Positions 28,028 to 38,069 of a DNA stretch of 64,000 nt are shown here, piece after piece (the stretch's first letter is position 1; each line of letters begins with the position of its first letter). A program made the translations under genes and the position numbers. The stretch lies in contig NZ_JZKH01000027.1 of the NCBI RefSeq assembly GCF_000961885.1, forward strand, positions 1 through 64,000, read 5' to 3'. This DNA comes from Streptomyces rubellomurinus. GTDB taxonomy: Bacteria; Actinomycetota; Actinomycetes; Streptomycetales; Streptomycetaceae. Under the pieces are notes generated by a model. That model was not told the origin of the DNA. It saw only the letters and a program-made list of their open reading frames with translations, and made no database searches.

Positions 28028-28190
28028 GCGGTACCTACTTTCCTAACTCGGTCGGACCTCCCGACGCCAGCCGCCTGGGTACGGACACAGGGGCCTCCTC
28101 CCGATCGCTGCGCGCGAGCGCGCGGCTCTCGGGAAGGTGATGTGCTCGGGAGCATGGCGTAGACACGCCGATGGTCAAGAATACGGACCG
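28028..28190 (-). promoter_or_regulatory. Candidate structured leader of rplU
   Basis: Between rne and rplU lies a stretch with a strong hairpin: TCCCGAGAGCCGCGCGCTCG on the minus strand pairs back through GCGCGC to TCGGGA (about 28101-28136), followed by a long spacer up to the rplU start. L21 operons in several bacteria have leader elements that bind L21; whether this is one is inference. Confidence 0.4.
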
Positions 28191-28219
28191 GCCGCCCGAG
28201 GGGCAAACCGGCCCGTACG

Positions 28220-28249
28220 GCCCGGGGCGGAAGCGGTTCCGCCCCGGGC
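28220..28249 (-). terminator. Terminator hairpin after rne
   Basis: A perfect 13-base-pair stem (28220-28232 with 28237-28249, loop GCGG) starts eight bases after the rne stop codon. Confidence 0.85.
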
Positions 28250-28256
28250 GTGGGCA

Positions 28257-31200
28257 CTACTCGGCCGCCGTATCACCCTCGGCGGCCGCGGCCTTCTTGG
28301 CCGCCGCGCTCGTCCGCTTGGTCGCGGTCTTGCGGGCGGTGGTCTTCTTGGCCGCCGCGGTGGTCTTCTTGGCGGCGGTCTTCTTCGCGGCGGTCTTGCG
28401 GGCGGCCCGCTTCTTCGGGGCCGGCGCCTCCTCGGCCGGGGCCTCCTCGGCGGCGGCCTCGACGGGAGCCTCGGCCTCCGTCCCGACGACCACGGCCTCC
28501 GCGACCACGACCGGCTCGGCCGGCTCCTCGGCGGTCTCCGCGGCCTCGACGGCGCCCTCGGCGGCCTGCAGGGCCGCCTCCAGCGCCGCGTCGGCCTTCG
28601 CCTGCAGCACCACGATCTCGGCGCCCTGCGGCGAACCGGCCGGAGCCGTCGCCTTGCGCACCGCGCGGCGGCGGGGCCGGGCGGCCGGAGCGGCCGCCGG
28701 CTCGGCGGGCGCCTCGACCACGGCCTCGACGACGGCCTCGGCGGCCGGCGCCTCGGTGGTCGGAACCTCGACACCCGGGACCTCCAGGGCCAGCTGGCCC
28801 TCGATCTCCTCGCGCACCGGCTCCGCGGCCTCGATCCCCGCCTCGGTCTCGACGACCTCGAAGGTCTCGACGGCCTCGGCCACCGCGGCCTCGACGGCCT
28901 GCGGCTCCTCGTGGCCCGCCCCGCCCTTGCCCCGGCGGCGGCGCTTGCCGCCGCCCGAGCCCGCCTCGACCGCGGCCGGGGCGTGGTGGTGGGCGCTCGG
29001 CTGCTCCATGTGCACGATCACGCCGCGCCCGTTGCAGTGCACGCAGGACTCGGAGAAGGACTCCAGCAGGCCCTGGCCGACCCGCTTGCGGGTCATCTGG
29101 ACCAGGCCCAGCGAGGTGACCTCGGCCACCTGGTGCTTGGTCCGGTCCCGGCCCAGGCACTCCAGCAGGCGGCGCAGCACCAGGTCCCGGTTGGACTCCA
29201 GCACCATGTCGATGAAGTCGATCACGATGATGCCGCCGAGGTCGCGCAGCCGCAGCTGGCGCACGATCTCCTCGGCCGCCTCGATGTTGTTCCGGGTGAC
29301 CGTCTCCTCCAGGTTGCCGCCCTGGCCGACGAACTTCCCGGTGTTGACGTCGATGACGACCATCGCCTCGGTGCGGTCGATCACCAGCGAACCGCCGCTG
29401 GGCAGCCAGACCTTGCGGTCCAGCGCCTTCATCAGCTGCTCGTCGATCCGGTAGGTGGCGAACACGTCCACCTCGGAGGTCCACCGCTGGAGCCGCTCGG
29501 CGAGGTCCGGGGCCACGTTGGAGACGTACTCGTGGATGGTCGTCCACGCCTCGTCGCCGGAGACGATGACCTTGGTGAAGTCCTCGTTGAAGATGTCGCG
29601 GACGACCCGGACGGTCATGTCCGGCTCGCCGTACAGCAGCGCCGGGGCGTTGCCCGTCGCGGCCTTCTTCTGGATGTCCTCCCACTGCTGCTGCAGCCGC
29701 TGGACGTCCCGGGTCAGCTCCTCCTCGGAGGCGCCCTCGGCGGCGGTGCGCACGATGACGCCCGCGTCGTCCGGGACGATCTTCTTGAGGATCTGCTTCA
29801 GGCGCGCGCGCTCGTTCTCGGGGAGCTTGCGCGAGATGCCGGTCATCGAGCCCTCGGGCACGTACACCAGGTAGCGGCCGGGCAGCGAGATCTGGCTGGT
29901 CAGGCGGGCGCCCTTGTGGCCGATCGGGTCCTTGGAGACCTGCACCAGCACGGACTGGCCGGACTTCAGCACCGACTCGATCCGGCGCGGGCCGCCGTGG
30001 CCCAGCGCGCCGAAGTTGACCTCGCCGGCGTACAGCACGGCGTTGCGGCCCTTGCCGATGTCGACGAACGCGGCCTCCATCGACGGCAGCACGTTCTGGA
30101 CCTTGCCCAGGTAGACGTTGCCGACGTACGAGGTGGCCTGCTCCTTGTTGACGTAGTGCTCGACGAGCACGCCGTCCTCCAGGACGCCGATCTGGGTGCG
30201 CTGGCCGTTCTGGCGCACCACCATGACGCGCTCGACGGACTCGCGGCGGGCCAGGAACTCGGCCTCGGTGATGATCGGCACCCGGCGGCGGCCCAGCTCG
30301 CGGCCCTCGCGGCGGCGCTGCTTCTTCGCCTCCAGACGGGTCGAGCCCTTGATGGACTGCACCTCGTCCGGGTCGAACGACGGCTCGGTGGAGCGGCGGC
30401 GCGGCTCGCGCACCTTCACCACCGTGCGGACGCCGTCCTCGGTGGTCTCGGCGGTCTCGACGGCGCCGGCCTCACCGCTGCGGCGGCGACGGCGGCGGCG
30501 ACGGCGGGACGAGGACAGGCCGGCGGCCAGGTCGTCGTCCTCCTCGCCTTCCTCCTCGAAGCCCTCGGCCGGCTCCTCCGCGGCGGGCTGCTCGACGGTC
30601 TCGGCGGCCTCGAACTCCTCGGCCTCGCCACGGCGGCGGCGGCGGCCGCCCCGGCGGCGGCGGCGCGACGGACGGCCGTCCTCCCACTCGTCCTCGGTCT
30701 CCGGACCGGCGGCGGGGGCCTCGACCACGGCCTCGACGGCGGGCGCCTCGGCCGCCGGCGCCTTCACGGCCGGGGCCTTGGCCGCGGGGGCCTTCGCGGC
30801 CGGGGCCTTCGCGGCGGGGGCCTCGACGGGCGCCTCGGCGCCCCGCTTGCGGCGGCCCGTCTCCACCCGGGTGCGGACCCGGCGGCGGCGGCCGACACCG
30901 CTGTACTCGTACTCGTCCTCGTCCTCGCGGCCGGCGGCGGCGACCGGGGCCTCCGCCTCGACCGGGGCCTGGGCCTGGGCCGGGGCCGGGGCGGCGGCCT
31001 GCTGCGGCGCGGCCGGGGCGGCGGGCGCGGCGGTGAACGGAGCCGGCTCCTGGAACACCGGGGCCTGGAAGACCGCGGTGGCCGGGCGGACGGCGCGGCG
31101 GCGCGTGCGGTGCGGCGGCTCGGCCTCGACGGCGGGGGCGGCGGCGGCCGGGGCGGGCTGCTCGGCGGCGGCCTCCTCCTCGGACTCCTCCTCGACGGCG

Positions 31201-31817
31201 GGCTCCTCGGCCACCGGCTCCTCGACGACCGGCTCCACGACCGGCGCGGCCTCGACCACGCGACGGCGACGGGCGCGGCGCGCCGGAGCGGCCGGGGCCT
31301 CCTCGGCCACCGGCTCGGCGGCGGGGGCGGGCGCGGCGGGCTCCTCGACGGCGGGGGCGGCGGGCTCCTCGGCCGCGACGACCGGGGCCTCGGCCCGCTT
31401 GCGGGTCCGGCGGGCCCGCACGGGCTTCTCCGCCTTCTCCTCGCTCTTCTCCTCGGCCTTCTCGGCCTTCTCGTTCTTCTCCTCGGCCGGCTTCTCGGCG
31501 GCTTCCGGCCCGGTGACCACGATCGCGGTCGCCTCCGGCGCCCCGGCCGGGGCCTCGGCACGCTTGCGGGTCCGGCGGGCCCGGACCGGCTTCTCGGCCG
31601 CCTGGGCCGGCTCCGCCTCCGGAGCCCGCTCGGCGGGCGCCTCGGCGGGGACGACCGTCTCGGCCGTCTCGGCGGCCGCGCCCAGCGGCGCACCGGCCGG
31701 GCGGGACACCGCCCGGCGACGGCGGCGCGGCGGCGCTGCGGCCGTGCCCTCGCCGGTCGCGGCGGTCTCGTTCTGTTCCGTGGCCGCAGACTGCTGCGGA
31801 TCGGTGTTCTCGAGCAT
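28257..31817 (-). CDS. rne: Ribonuclease E/G with extended low-complexity arms
   Basis: This 1186-residue endoribonuclease starts mRNA decay and rRNA processing. The catalytic core lies in the C-terminal half: S1 domain (GNVYLGKVQNVLPSMEAAFV), the DNase-I-like active site with VVIDVNTGKFV and IVIDFIDM acidic residues, and the Zn-link CVHCNGRG. A disordered N-terminal arm of about 560 residues alternates acidic Ala/Glu/Pro tracts with arginine clusters, including RARRTRKRAEAP twice and a run of nine arginines. A shorter C-terminal arm ends in a Lys/Ala/Thr tail (AAKKTAAKKT) like histone H1. This layout, with scaffold on both sides, matches streptomycete RNase E. ATG 31817 (MLENTDPQQ) is preferred to 31919. 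Confidence 0.96.
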   Translation of the reverse strand: MLENTDPQQSAATEQNETAATGEGTAAAPPRRRRRAVSRPAGAPLGAAAETAETVVPAEAPAERAPEAEPAQAAEKPVRARRTRKRAEAPAGAPEATAIVVTGPEAAEKPAEEKNEKAEKAEEKSEEKAEKPVRARRTRKRAEAPVVAAEEPAAPAVEEPAAPAPAAEPVAEEAPAAPARRARRRRVVEAAPVVEPVVEEPVAEEPAVEEESEEEAAAEQPAPAAAAPAVEAEPPHRTRRRAVRPATAVFQAPVFQEPAPFTAAPAAPAAPQQAAAPAPAQAQAPVEAEAPVAAAGREDEDEYEYSGVGRRRRVRTRVETGRRKRGAEAPVEAPAAKAPAAKAPAAKAPAVKAPAAEAPAVEAVVEAPAAGPETEDEWEDGRPSRRRRRGGRRRRRGEAEEFEAAETVEQPAAEEPAEGFEEEGEEDDDLAAGLSSSRRRRRRRRRSGEAGAVETAETTEDGVRTVVKVREPRRRSTEPSFDPDEVQSIKGSTRLEAKKQRRREGRELGRRRVPIITEAEFLARRESVERVMVVRQNGQRTQIGVLEDGVLVEHYVNKEQATSYVGNVYLGKVQNVLPSMEAAFVDIGKGRNAVLYAGEVNFGALGHGGPRRIESVLKSGQSVLVQVSKDPIGHKGARLTSQISLPGRYLVYVPEGSMTGISRKLPENERARLKQILKKIVPDDAGVIVRTAAEGASEEELTRDVQRLQQQWEDIQKKAATGNAPALLYGEPDMTVRVVRDIFNEDFTKVIVSGDEAWTTIHEYVSNVAPDLAERLQRWTSEVDVFATYRIDEQLMKALDRKVWLPSGGSLVIDRTEAMVVIDVNTGKFVGQGGNLEETVTRNNIEAAEEIVRQLRLRDLGGIIVIDFIDMVLESNRDLVLRRLLECLGRDRTKHQVAEVTSLGLVQMTRKRVGQGLLESFSESCVHCNGRGVIVHMEQPSAHHHAPAAVEAGSGGGKRRRRGKGGAGHEEPQAVEAAVAEAVETFEVVETEAGIEAAEPVREEIEGQLALEVPGVEVPTTEAPAAEAVVEAVVEAPAEPAAAPAARPRRRAVRKATAPAGSPQGAEIVVLQAKADAALEAALQAAEGAVEAAETAEEPAEPVVVAEAVVVGTEAEAPVEAAAEEAPAEEAPAPKKRAARKTAAKKTAAKKTTAAAKKTTARKTATKRTSAAAKKAAAAEGDTAAE

Positions 31818-32214
31818 GCGGGTGGATCTCCCGTCAGGCCCCCGGGCTCCACGTCCGGGCACGGCACGGCACCGGTGGGCGGCCGGCATCGCAAGGATGC
31901 TCGGGCCGGACCCTTTCACGGTGCCACCGCGCGGACACGAAGCCGCACAGGGGCTCGTAGTCTCGCTCGGCGCCCCGCGCGTCGGCGGGGTGTCGAAAGT
32001 CTTCTGGTCTGACCAGTCTTCTGAGGTTTTCCCAAGCTGCGCCGTCCCCGGTCCCGGGTGGCTCCCGGACGGGGCCCCGGGCTCGCCGACCGTCCTGGTC
32101 GGCGGCCCCGAGTGGCCGGCCTGTGCTGCGACGACGTTCGCTCCCCTGGGGAGCCGCGGGAACCCCGGAGGACCTTCGGGGCCCAGTGAGGCACTGGACC
32201 CCGGCCTCCGCCCG
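31818..32214 (-). other. Long 5' region of rne with a palindromic element
   Basis: This 397-base gap has no convincing gene. It contains an AT-richer island around 31990-32035 suited to a promoter, a palindrome (32004-32016) flanked by direct repeats, and GC-rich dyads (for instance CATCGCAAGGATG near 31887). E. coli RNase E controls its own long 5' leader, so this may be an analogous leader. Confidence 0.5.
31998..32022. promoter_or_regulatory. Operator-like palindrome CTGGTCTGACCAG with flanking repeats
   Basis: CTGGTC-T-GACCAG (32004-32016) is a perfect 6-1-6 palindrome and is bracketed by two AGTCTTCT direct repeats (31998-32005 and 32015-32022). It resembles a GntR-type operator and partly the DasR consensus, though one base shorter. 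Confidence 0.5.
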
Positions 32215-33015
32215 CTAGGCGGACGCGGAAGCGCGCGGCCCGGCAGCCGGCTCCGAGCCGGTCGGGGCCGCGGCGCGGTCGAGCGCCAGCGGGTCGGTCA
32301 CCGTGCCGGCCCCCTCGTCGAGCGGCCCCTGCGCCAGCCTGGTCACCTCTGCGGGGACCGGCGGCGCCAGGTCGGCCGTCGCACGGAGACCGGACAATAC
32401 GTCGTCGGGTCGTACGGCGGGTGTGGCGTGTCGTACTACCAGGCGCAGTATCGCACAGGGACGGCCGGTCCGAACATCGCGCCCCGTCCCGGCACCCGGC
32501 TCCGCACCGTCGCCGACCTGCGGCGGGACGAGCTCCAGCGCCGCCACGGCACCGCGCGCGTCGAAGACCCGCAGGCCGTTCTTGGTGAGGCGTTCGACCT
32601 CGACCCGCTCCTCGGCCAGGAACACGGCGACCGCGCGGGCCGCCTCGTCCTCCTCGACCCCGTCCAGCCGGACCAGCCACTCGGAGGCCTCCAGGCGCTC
32701 CACGAAGTTCGGCGTCCGGACCTCGACGGCGTCGATCACGTCCAGGCCCTTCGGCAGCGACTCGTCCAGCTGCGCCCGCAGCGCCTCCGGGTCGCGGTGC
32801 GCGGCCAGGCCGATCTCCAGGTACTCCGCCTCGCTCGCCACCCCGGTCGGGGCGGCGTTGGCGTAGGAGACCTTCGGGTGCGGCGTGAAACCGGCCGAAT
32901 AGGCCATCGGAACGGCGGACCGGCGCAGGGCGCGCTCGAAGGCGCGCTGGAAGTCACGGTGGCTGGTGAACCGGAGCCGGCCGCGCTTGGTGTAACGGAG
33001 GCGAATCCGCTGCAC
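32215..33015 (-). CDS. TIGR03936/DUF2344 family protein, partner of a radical-SAM enzyme
   Basis: The 266-residue product starts MQRIRLRYTKRGRLRFTSHR, the clear signature of DUF2344 proteins (radical-SAM-linked protein TIGR03936). They occur beside, or fused to, the B12-binding radical-SAM protein TIGR03960, whose gene is at 35.7-37.6 kb in this window. The conserved domain spans about residues 1-190; the remainder is a variable Ala/Pro/Arg tail. The biochemical role of the pair is unknown, but linkage to rne, rplU and rpmA is widespread and hints at RNA or ribosome modification. Here the pair is split by a 2.5-kb insertion. Confidence 0.9.
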   Translation of the reverse strand: MQRIRLRYTKRGRLRFTSHRDFQRAFERALRRSAVPMAYSAGFTPHPKVSYANAAPTGVASEAEYLEIGLAAHRDPEALRAQLDESLPKGLDVIDAVEVRTPNFVERLEASEWLVRLDGVEEDEAARAVAVFLAEERVEVERLTKNGLRVFDARGAVAALELVPPQVGDGAEPGAGTGRDVRTGRPCAILRLVVRHATPAVRPDDVLSGLRATADLAPPVPAEVTRLAQGPLDEGAGTVTDPLALDRAAAPTGSEPAAGPRASASA

Positions 33016-33353
33016 CGTCGGCGCGGGCGGCGGACCGTCGGGCGTACGGCGTGCCAGGGTCGCTCAGTCCTTCATCAGTGGTCCCCGTCCGGGTTACTGC
33101 ACCGGACATCTGTCACCAGCAAGGGTACGCGCCCCACCCGTCCGCTCGCCCCGCCCCGCCCGGCCCCCGCCCCCCGGAGACCGCCGGAGCGCGGCCCCGG
33201 GACGGGAAAGATAGGGCATCGAGAGGCAAAAGCGGTCGAAAAGCGACTGCACGGCCCGCCGACTGACGGACAGTCGGCCGGTAGTATCCTTCCTCATTCA
33301 TCGGCAACGCACGAAAGCCTGCCGATAAAGAAAGGAACAATCTCGACAATGGA
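33016..33353. other. Divergent intergenic region, AT-richer on the right
   Basis: These 338 bases separate the DUF2344 gene (minus) from the GT39 gene (plus). The right part from about 33210 is clearly richer in A/T than the surroundings and holds a TAGTAT -10-like box at 33282-33287 and an AAAGGAA ribosome-like site at 33330-33336. An ATG at 33349 opens only an 18-codon frame. Confidence 0.5.
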
Positions 33354-34964
33354 ATGCGCGGCGCCTCTCCTCATTCCTTCTGCGACGGTGCGAATACCAT
33401 CGTGATCAGGCGATTCGCAACTCCCCGGAAGAGCACCATCGCGATCACCGTCATCACCGTGGTCGCAGCGATCCTCAGACTGTGGCGTTTTCCGGATCTG
33501 CCCGGCGGCCTCAATCAGGACGAAGCCAGCGCCGGATACGAATCCTTAGCCCTGCTGACCGACGGCACGGACCGGTGGGGCAACGCCTGGCCGGTCTACT
33601 TCCCCAGCTGGGGTTCCGGACAGAACGTCCTGCTCTCCTACCTGAGCGTGCCGTTCGTCGGACTGTTCGGCCTGACCGTCTTCTCCGTGCGACTGGTCCC
33701 GGTGCTCCTGGGCATCGGCGCCGTCCCGCTGCTCCACGCCGCCCTGCGGCGTTTCGTGGACGTCCCCACGGCCCTGGTCGGGGCGGGCCTGCTCGCCGTC
33801 ACCCCGTGGCACGTCACCGCGTCCCGGTGGGCGCTGGAGTCGAACATCCTGCCGTTCTTCCTGCTCGCCGGGGTCACCACCCTGGGATATGCGTACACCT
33901 CGTCGCGCTCCCGGATCCTGATCCCCTTCTCACTGGTATTCCTGGCACTCTCCCTGTACGCCTACGGGGTGGCGATCTTCGTGGTGCCGGTGGTCATCGG
34001 ACTCTATTTCTGCACCCGGTACCGCACGGTTCTCAAGCACCCGGTCCTGGTCGGTTCGAGCGTGCTGGTATTCCTGGTCGTCGCCGGGCCGCTGCTGCTG
34101 TTCGTGCTGGTCAACAACGTCCTGCACCACGTTCCGCATTTCGTTTCCTCCCTGCCGTTCACCGTGCCGAACATCTCCTCGCGGCTGGACCAGATCACCA
34201 ACGGCCAGGACCTGGCCGAGCTGAACACCCACTTCGTGACCGGCGGCTTCGGCGACGGCTACCTGTGGACCGTCCCCACCGGCTTCCTGGCACTGGGCGT
34301 GATCGGATTTCCCCTGGTCGCCCTGGGCGTCTACTTCGCGGTCCGCACCCGCAGCCCCGAAACGAACCTGTTCACCTTCTGGCTGATCGGCGCGGTCATC
34401 CTGCTGTTCGTGGTGCCGGCCAACGGCAACCGGGCCAACGCGCTGTTCATCCCCCTGATCGCCTTCACCGCGATCGGCATCGGCGGCCTGTACCGCGCCC
34501 TGTCCGACCGGAAAACCGGCCGGGCGGTCGTCGCGGTCGTCATGGCCACCGCACTCGGCTACGGCGCGCTCTTCTTCCACGACTACACGACCCGCTACCC
34601 CGACAGGATCGCCGCCCCCTTCGGCAAGGGCTTCGACGACGCGCTGAAGTCGGCCAACGGGGCGCAGCACGCGAACGAGCCGATCTACATCTCCGACCGG
34701 TTCCCGCTCAACTACATGGAGACCCTCTTCTACCTGCGGACGGACCCGAAGGACTTCCGGGCGAACACCGAGAGCCGCCTCGTCGACGGGGTCTACCAGG
34801 TGCGCAACTACCGGCACTACTACTTCTCCAGCAACGAGACGTCACTGGACGCCGCCCCCAGCTACCTGGCGGTGCTCCGCGGCGACGAACAACGCAAGTG
34901 CGCCCGCACCGACACGCTCGCCAAGCACCACCAGTGGACCGTCATCCGCTGCGCCACCCGCTGA
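33354..34964 (+). CDS. Glycosyltransferase family 39-like membrane protein
   Basis: The 536-residue protein has about 11-12 hydrophobic helices, a first outer loop with the acidic pair in NQDEASAGYES (typical of ArnT/PMT-type GT-C enzymes that use polyprenyl-phosphate sugars), and a C-terminal extracytoplasmic domain of about 140 residues. Such enzymes add sugars to proteins, lipids or wall polymers on the outer side of the membrane. Start is uncertain: ATG 33354 or GTG 33402 (MIRRFATPRKS). Together with the next gene it interrupts the usual DUF2344/radical-SAM adjacency, and its 5' flank is AT-richer, suggesting acquisition. Substrate unknown. Confidence 0.8.
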   Translation: MRGASPHSFCDGANTIVIRRFATPRKSTIAITVITVVAAILRLWRFPDLPGGLNQDEASAGYESLALLTDGTDRWGNAWPVYFPSWGSGQNVLLSYLSVPFVGLFGLTVFSVRLVPVLLGIGAVPLLHAALRRFVDVPTALVGAGLLAVTPWHVTASRWALESNILPFFLLAGVTTLGYAYTSSRSRILIPFSLVFLALSLYAYGVAIFVVPVVIGLYFCTRYRTVLKHPVLVGSSVLVFLVVAGPLLLFVLVNNVLHHVPHFVSSLPFTVPNISSRLDQITNGQDLAELNTHFVTGGFGDGYLWTVPTGFLALGVIGFPLVALGVYFAVRTRSPETNLFTFWLIGAVILLFVVPANGNRANALFIPLIAFTAIGIGGLYRALSDRKTGRAVVAVVMATALGYGALFFHDYTTRYPDRIAAPFGKGFDDALKSANGAQHANEPIYISDRFPLNYMETLFYLRTDPKDFRANTESRLVDGVYQVRNYRHYYFSSNETSLDAAPSYLAVLRGDEQRKCARTDTLAKHHQWTVIRCATR

Positions 34965-35106
34965 CACCCCGGCGGTGAGCCCCGAACCGCCGGAGCCGGG
35001 CCAGCTGTGTTCGAGAGGCTGGTGGCAGGTCCAGCTACCGGTCCTGTCAGCGGCGACCGCTAGCGTGCGGCGCAGTCGGGAAACGGGTGACCAGGGAGGG
35101 TTTTGC

Positions 35107-35526
35107 GTGGGTGGCAGTGGATGGGCGGAAACCGGGCCGTACCAGAAGGATCTGGGAGCGGCATTCCGTCTGGCTCAGGCACAGGAGCTGGCGAAGGACG
35201 ATCACGGCTTTCCGGGGCAGAGCATCCGTGAGCTGTGGCGGGACGAGGACTGGCAGGAGTACATCCTGACGGGAGGCACCGGCACCGTGCTCGACTTCTA
35301 CGCGCTGATCGACGCCGAAGCCGACGACGACGTCGCCATGATGCGCCCGCTGACCGTGGACGAGGTCCGCAGCTGGGCTCCCAACGGCCGCCCCACCCGC
35401 GCGCAGTGGGAGGACGCGCTACCGCAACTCCTGACCCCTGTCGGCCGAGGAACCGGCCGGTGCACGGTGCTGTACCGCGCCGACGAACCGGCCGAGATCG
35501 CGTACTGGGGCTGCACGGCGGACTGA
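35107..35526 (+). CDS. Small acidic hypothetical protein, 139 aa
   Basis: This 139-residue soluble, acidic protein starts at GTG 35107 with an excellent AGGGAGGG site six bases upstream. Composition (many Asp/Glu/Trp) and segments SIRELWRDEDWQEYILTG and TVLYRADEPAEIAYWGCTAD suggest a compact alpha/beta fold. I recognise no family. It sits after the GT39 gene with about 140 bases between and before a perfect terminator, and may be its own transcription unit. It could be an orphan stress or immunity-type protein, but nothing proves that. Confidence 0.65.
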   Translation: MGGSGWAETGPYQKDLGAAFRLAQAQELAKDDHGFPGQSIRELWRDEDWQEYILTGGTGTVLDFYALIDAEADDDVAMMRPLTVDEVRSWAPNGRPTRAQWEDALPQLLTPVGRGTGRCTVLYRADEPAEIAYWGCTAD

Positions 35527-35590
35527 CCGCTCAGCCCAGCCCGTACGACTGGCTGGTCCCCGGATCTGCCGCGACGGACGGGCACCCACG

Positions 35591-35632
35591 CGCAGGAGCC
35601 CTCCCCGACCGAAGTCGGGGAGGGCTCCTGCG
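35591..35632. terminator. Perfect bidirectional terminator
   Basis: A 19-base-pair stem without mismatch (35591-35609 with 35614-35632) closes on the stable tetraloop CGAA. It separates the plus-strand small gene from the convergent radical-SAM gene. Confidence 0.93.
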
Positions 35633-35679
35633 CGTCGCTCAAGGGGTCAGACCCACTCGATCGAGGACTCGATGGACGC

Positions 35680-37623
<1,944 letters not shown>

Positions 37624-38069
37624 GTACTAGGAACCCTTACGACGTGATTCGGTGCCGCGAGCCGGCACGGGAGGGGTGACCCTCAAGGGTAGCCCAATCC
37701 GGGGAACGGCCCGTCGGGCCGGACCGACGCCGGACCGACGCCGGCCCCGGACCGGACCCGACGCCGGAGCGGGACGGCCCGCCGGCCGCCGCCGACGCGC
37801 GCCCGGAGCGCCGCCACCGTCCTGGCAGGGCCCCGTCAGACAACTCTGCGCCCCTTCCCGACACCCGAGTTGAGTCGTACGCTCGGCCCCGCGCCGGTAG
37901 TCCCGGCTCCCCGTCCCCGCAACCCCGGTAGCACCCGCCCCCGGTACCACCCGTCCCCGGTACCGGCCGTCTCCCCGCACCCCGTCCCCGGCAACGCCCG
38001 CCCTCGGCAACGCCCGTCCCCCGGTGCCCACCGCTCCCACGCGGCCGCGCGCCCTGCGCAAGGAGAACC
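37624..38069. other. Divergent intergenic region with degenerate GC-rich repeats
   Basis: This 446-base gap lies between the radical-SAM gene (minus) and the M14 peptidase (plus). It contains imperfect repeats: GACGCCGGACC-like units at about 37720-37770 and CCCCGGTACCACCCGT/CCCCGGCAACGCCCG-like units of about 17-18 bases at about 37930-38020. I see no gene. AAGGAGAACC just before 38070 is the ribosome site of the peptidase. Confidence 0.5.

Noticed and set aside
28137..32012. Very long plus-strand open frame opposite rne (about 1,290 codons)
   Set aside because: It mirrors the Ala/Glu/Arg-rich RNase E sequence as a Gly/Leu/Arg/His-rich artefact with no domain.
33349..33405. 18-codon frame at 33349 as a leader peptide for the GT39 gene
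   Set aside because: It overlaps the GT39 start, has no repeated regulatory codons and no following terminator.
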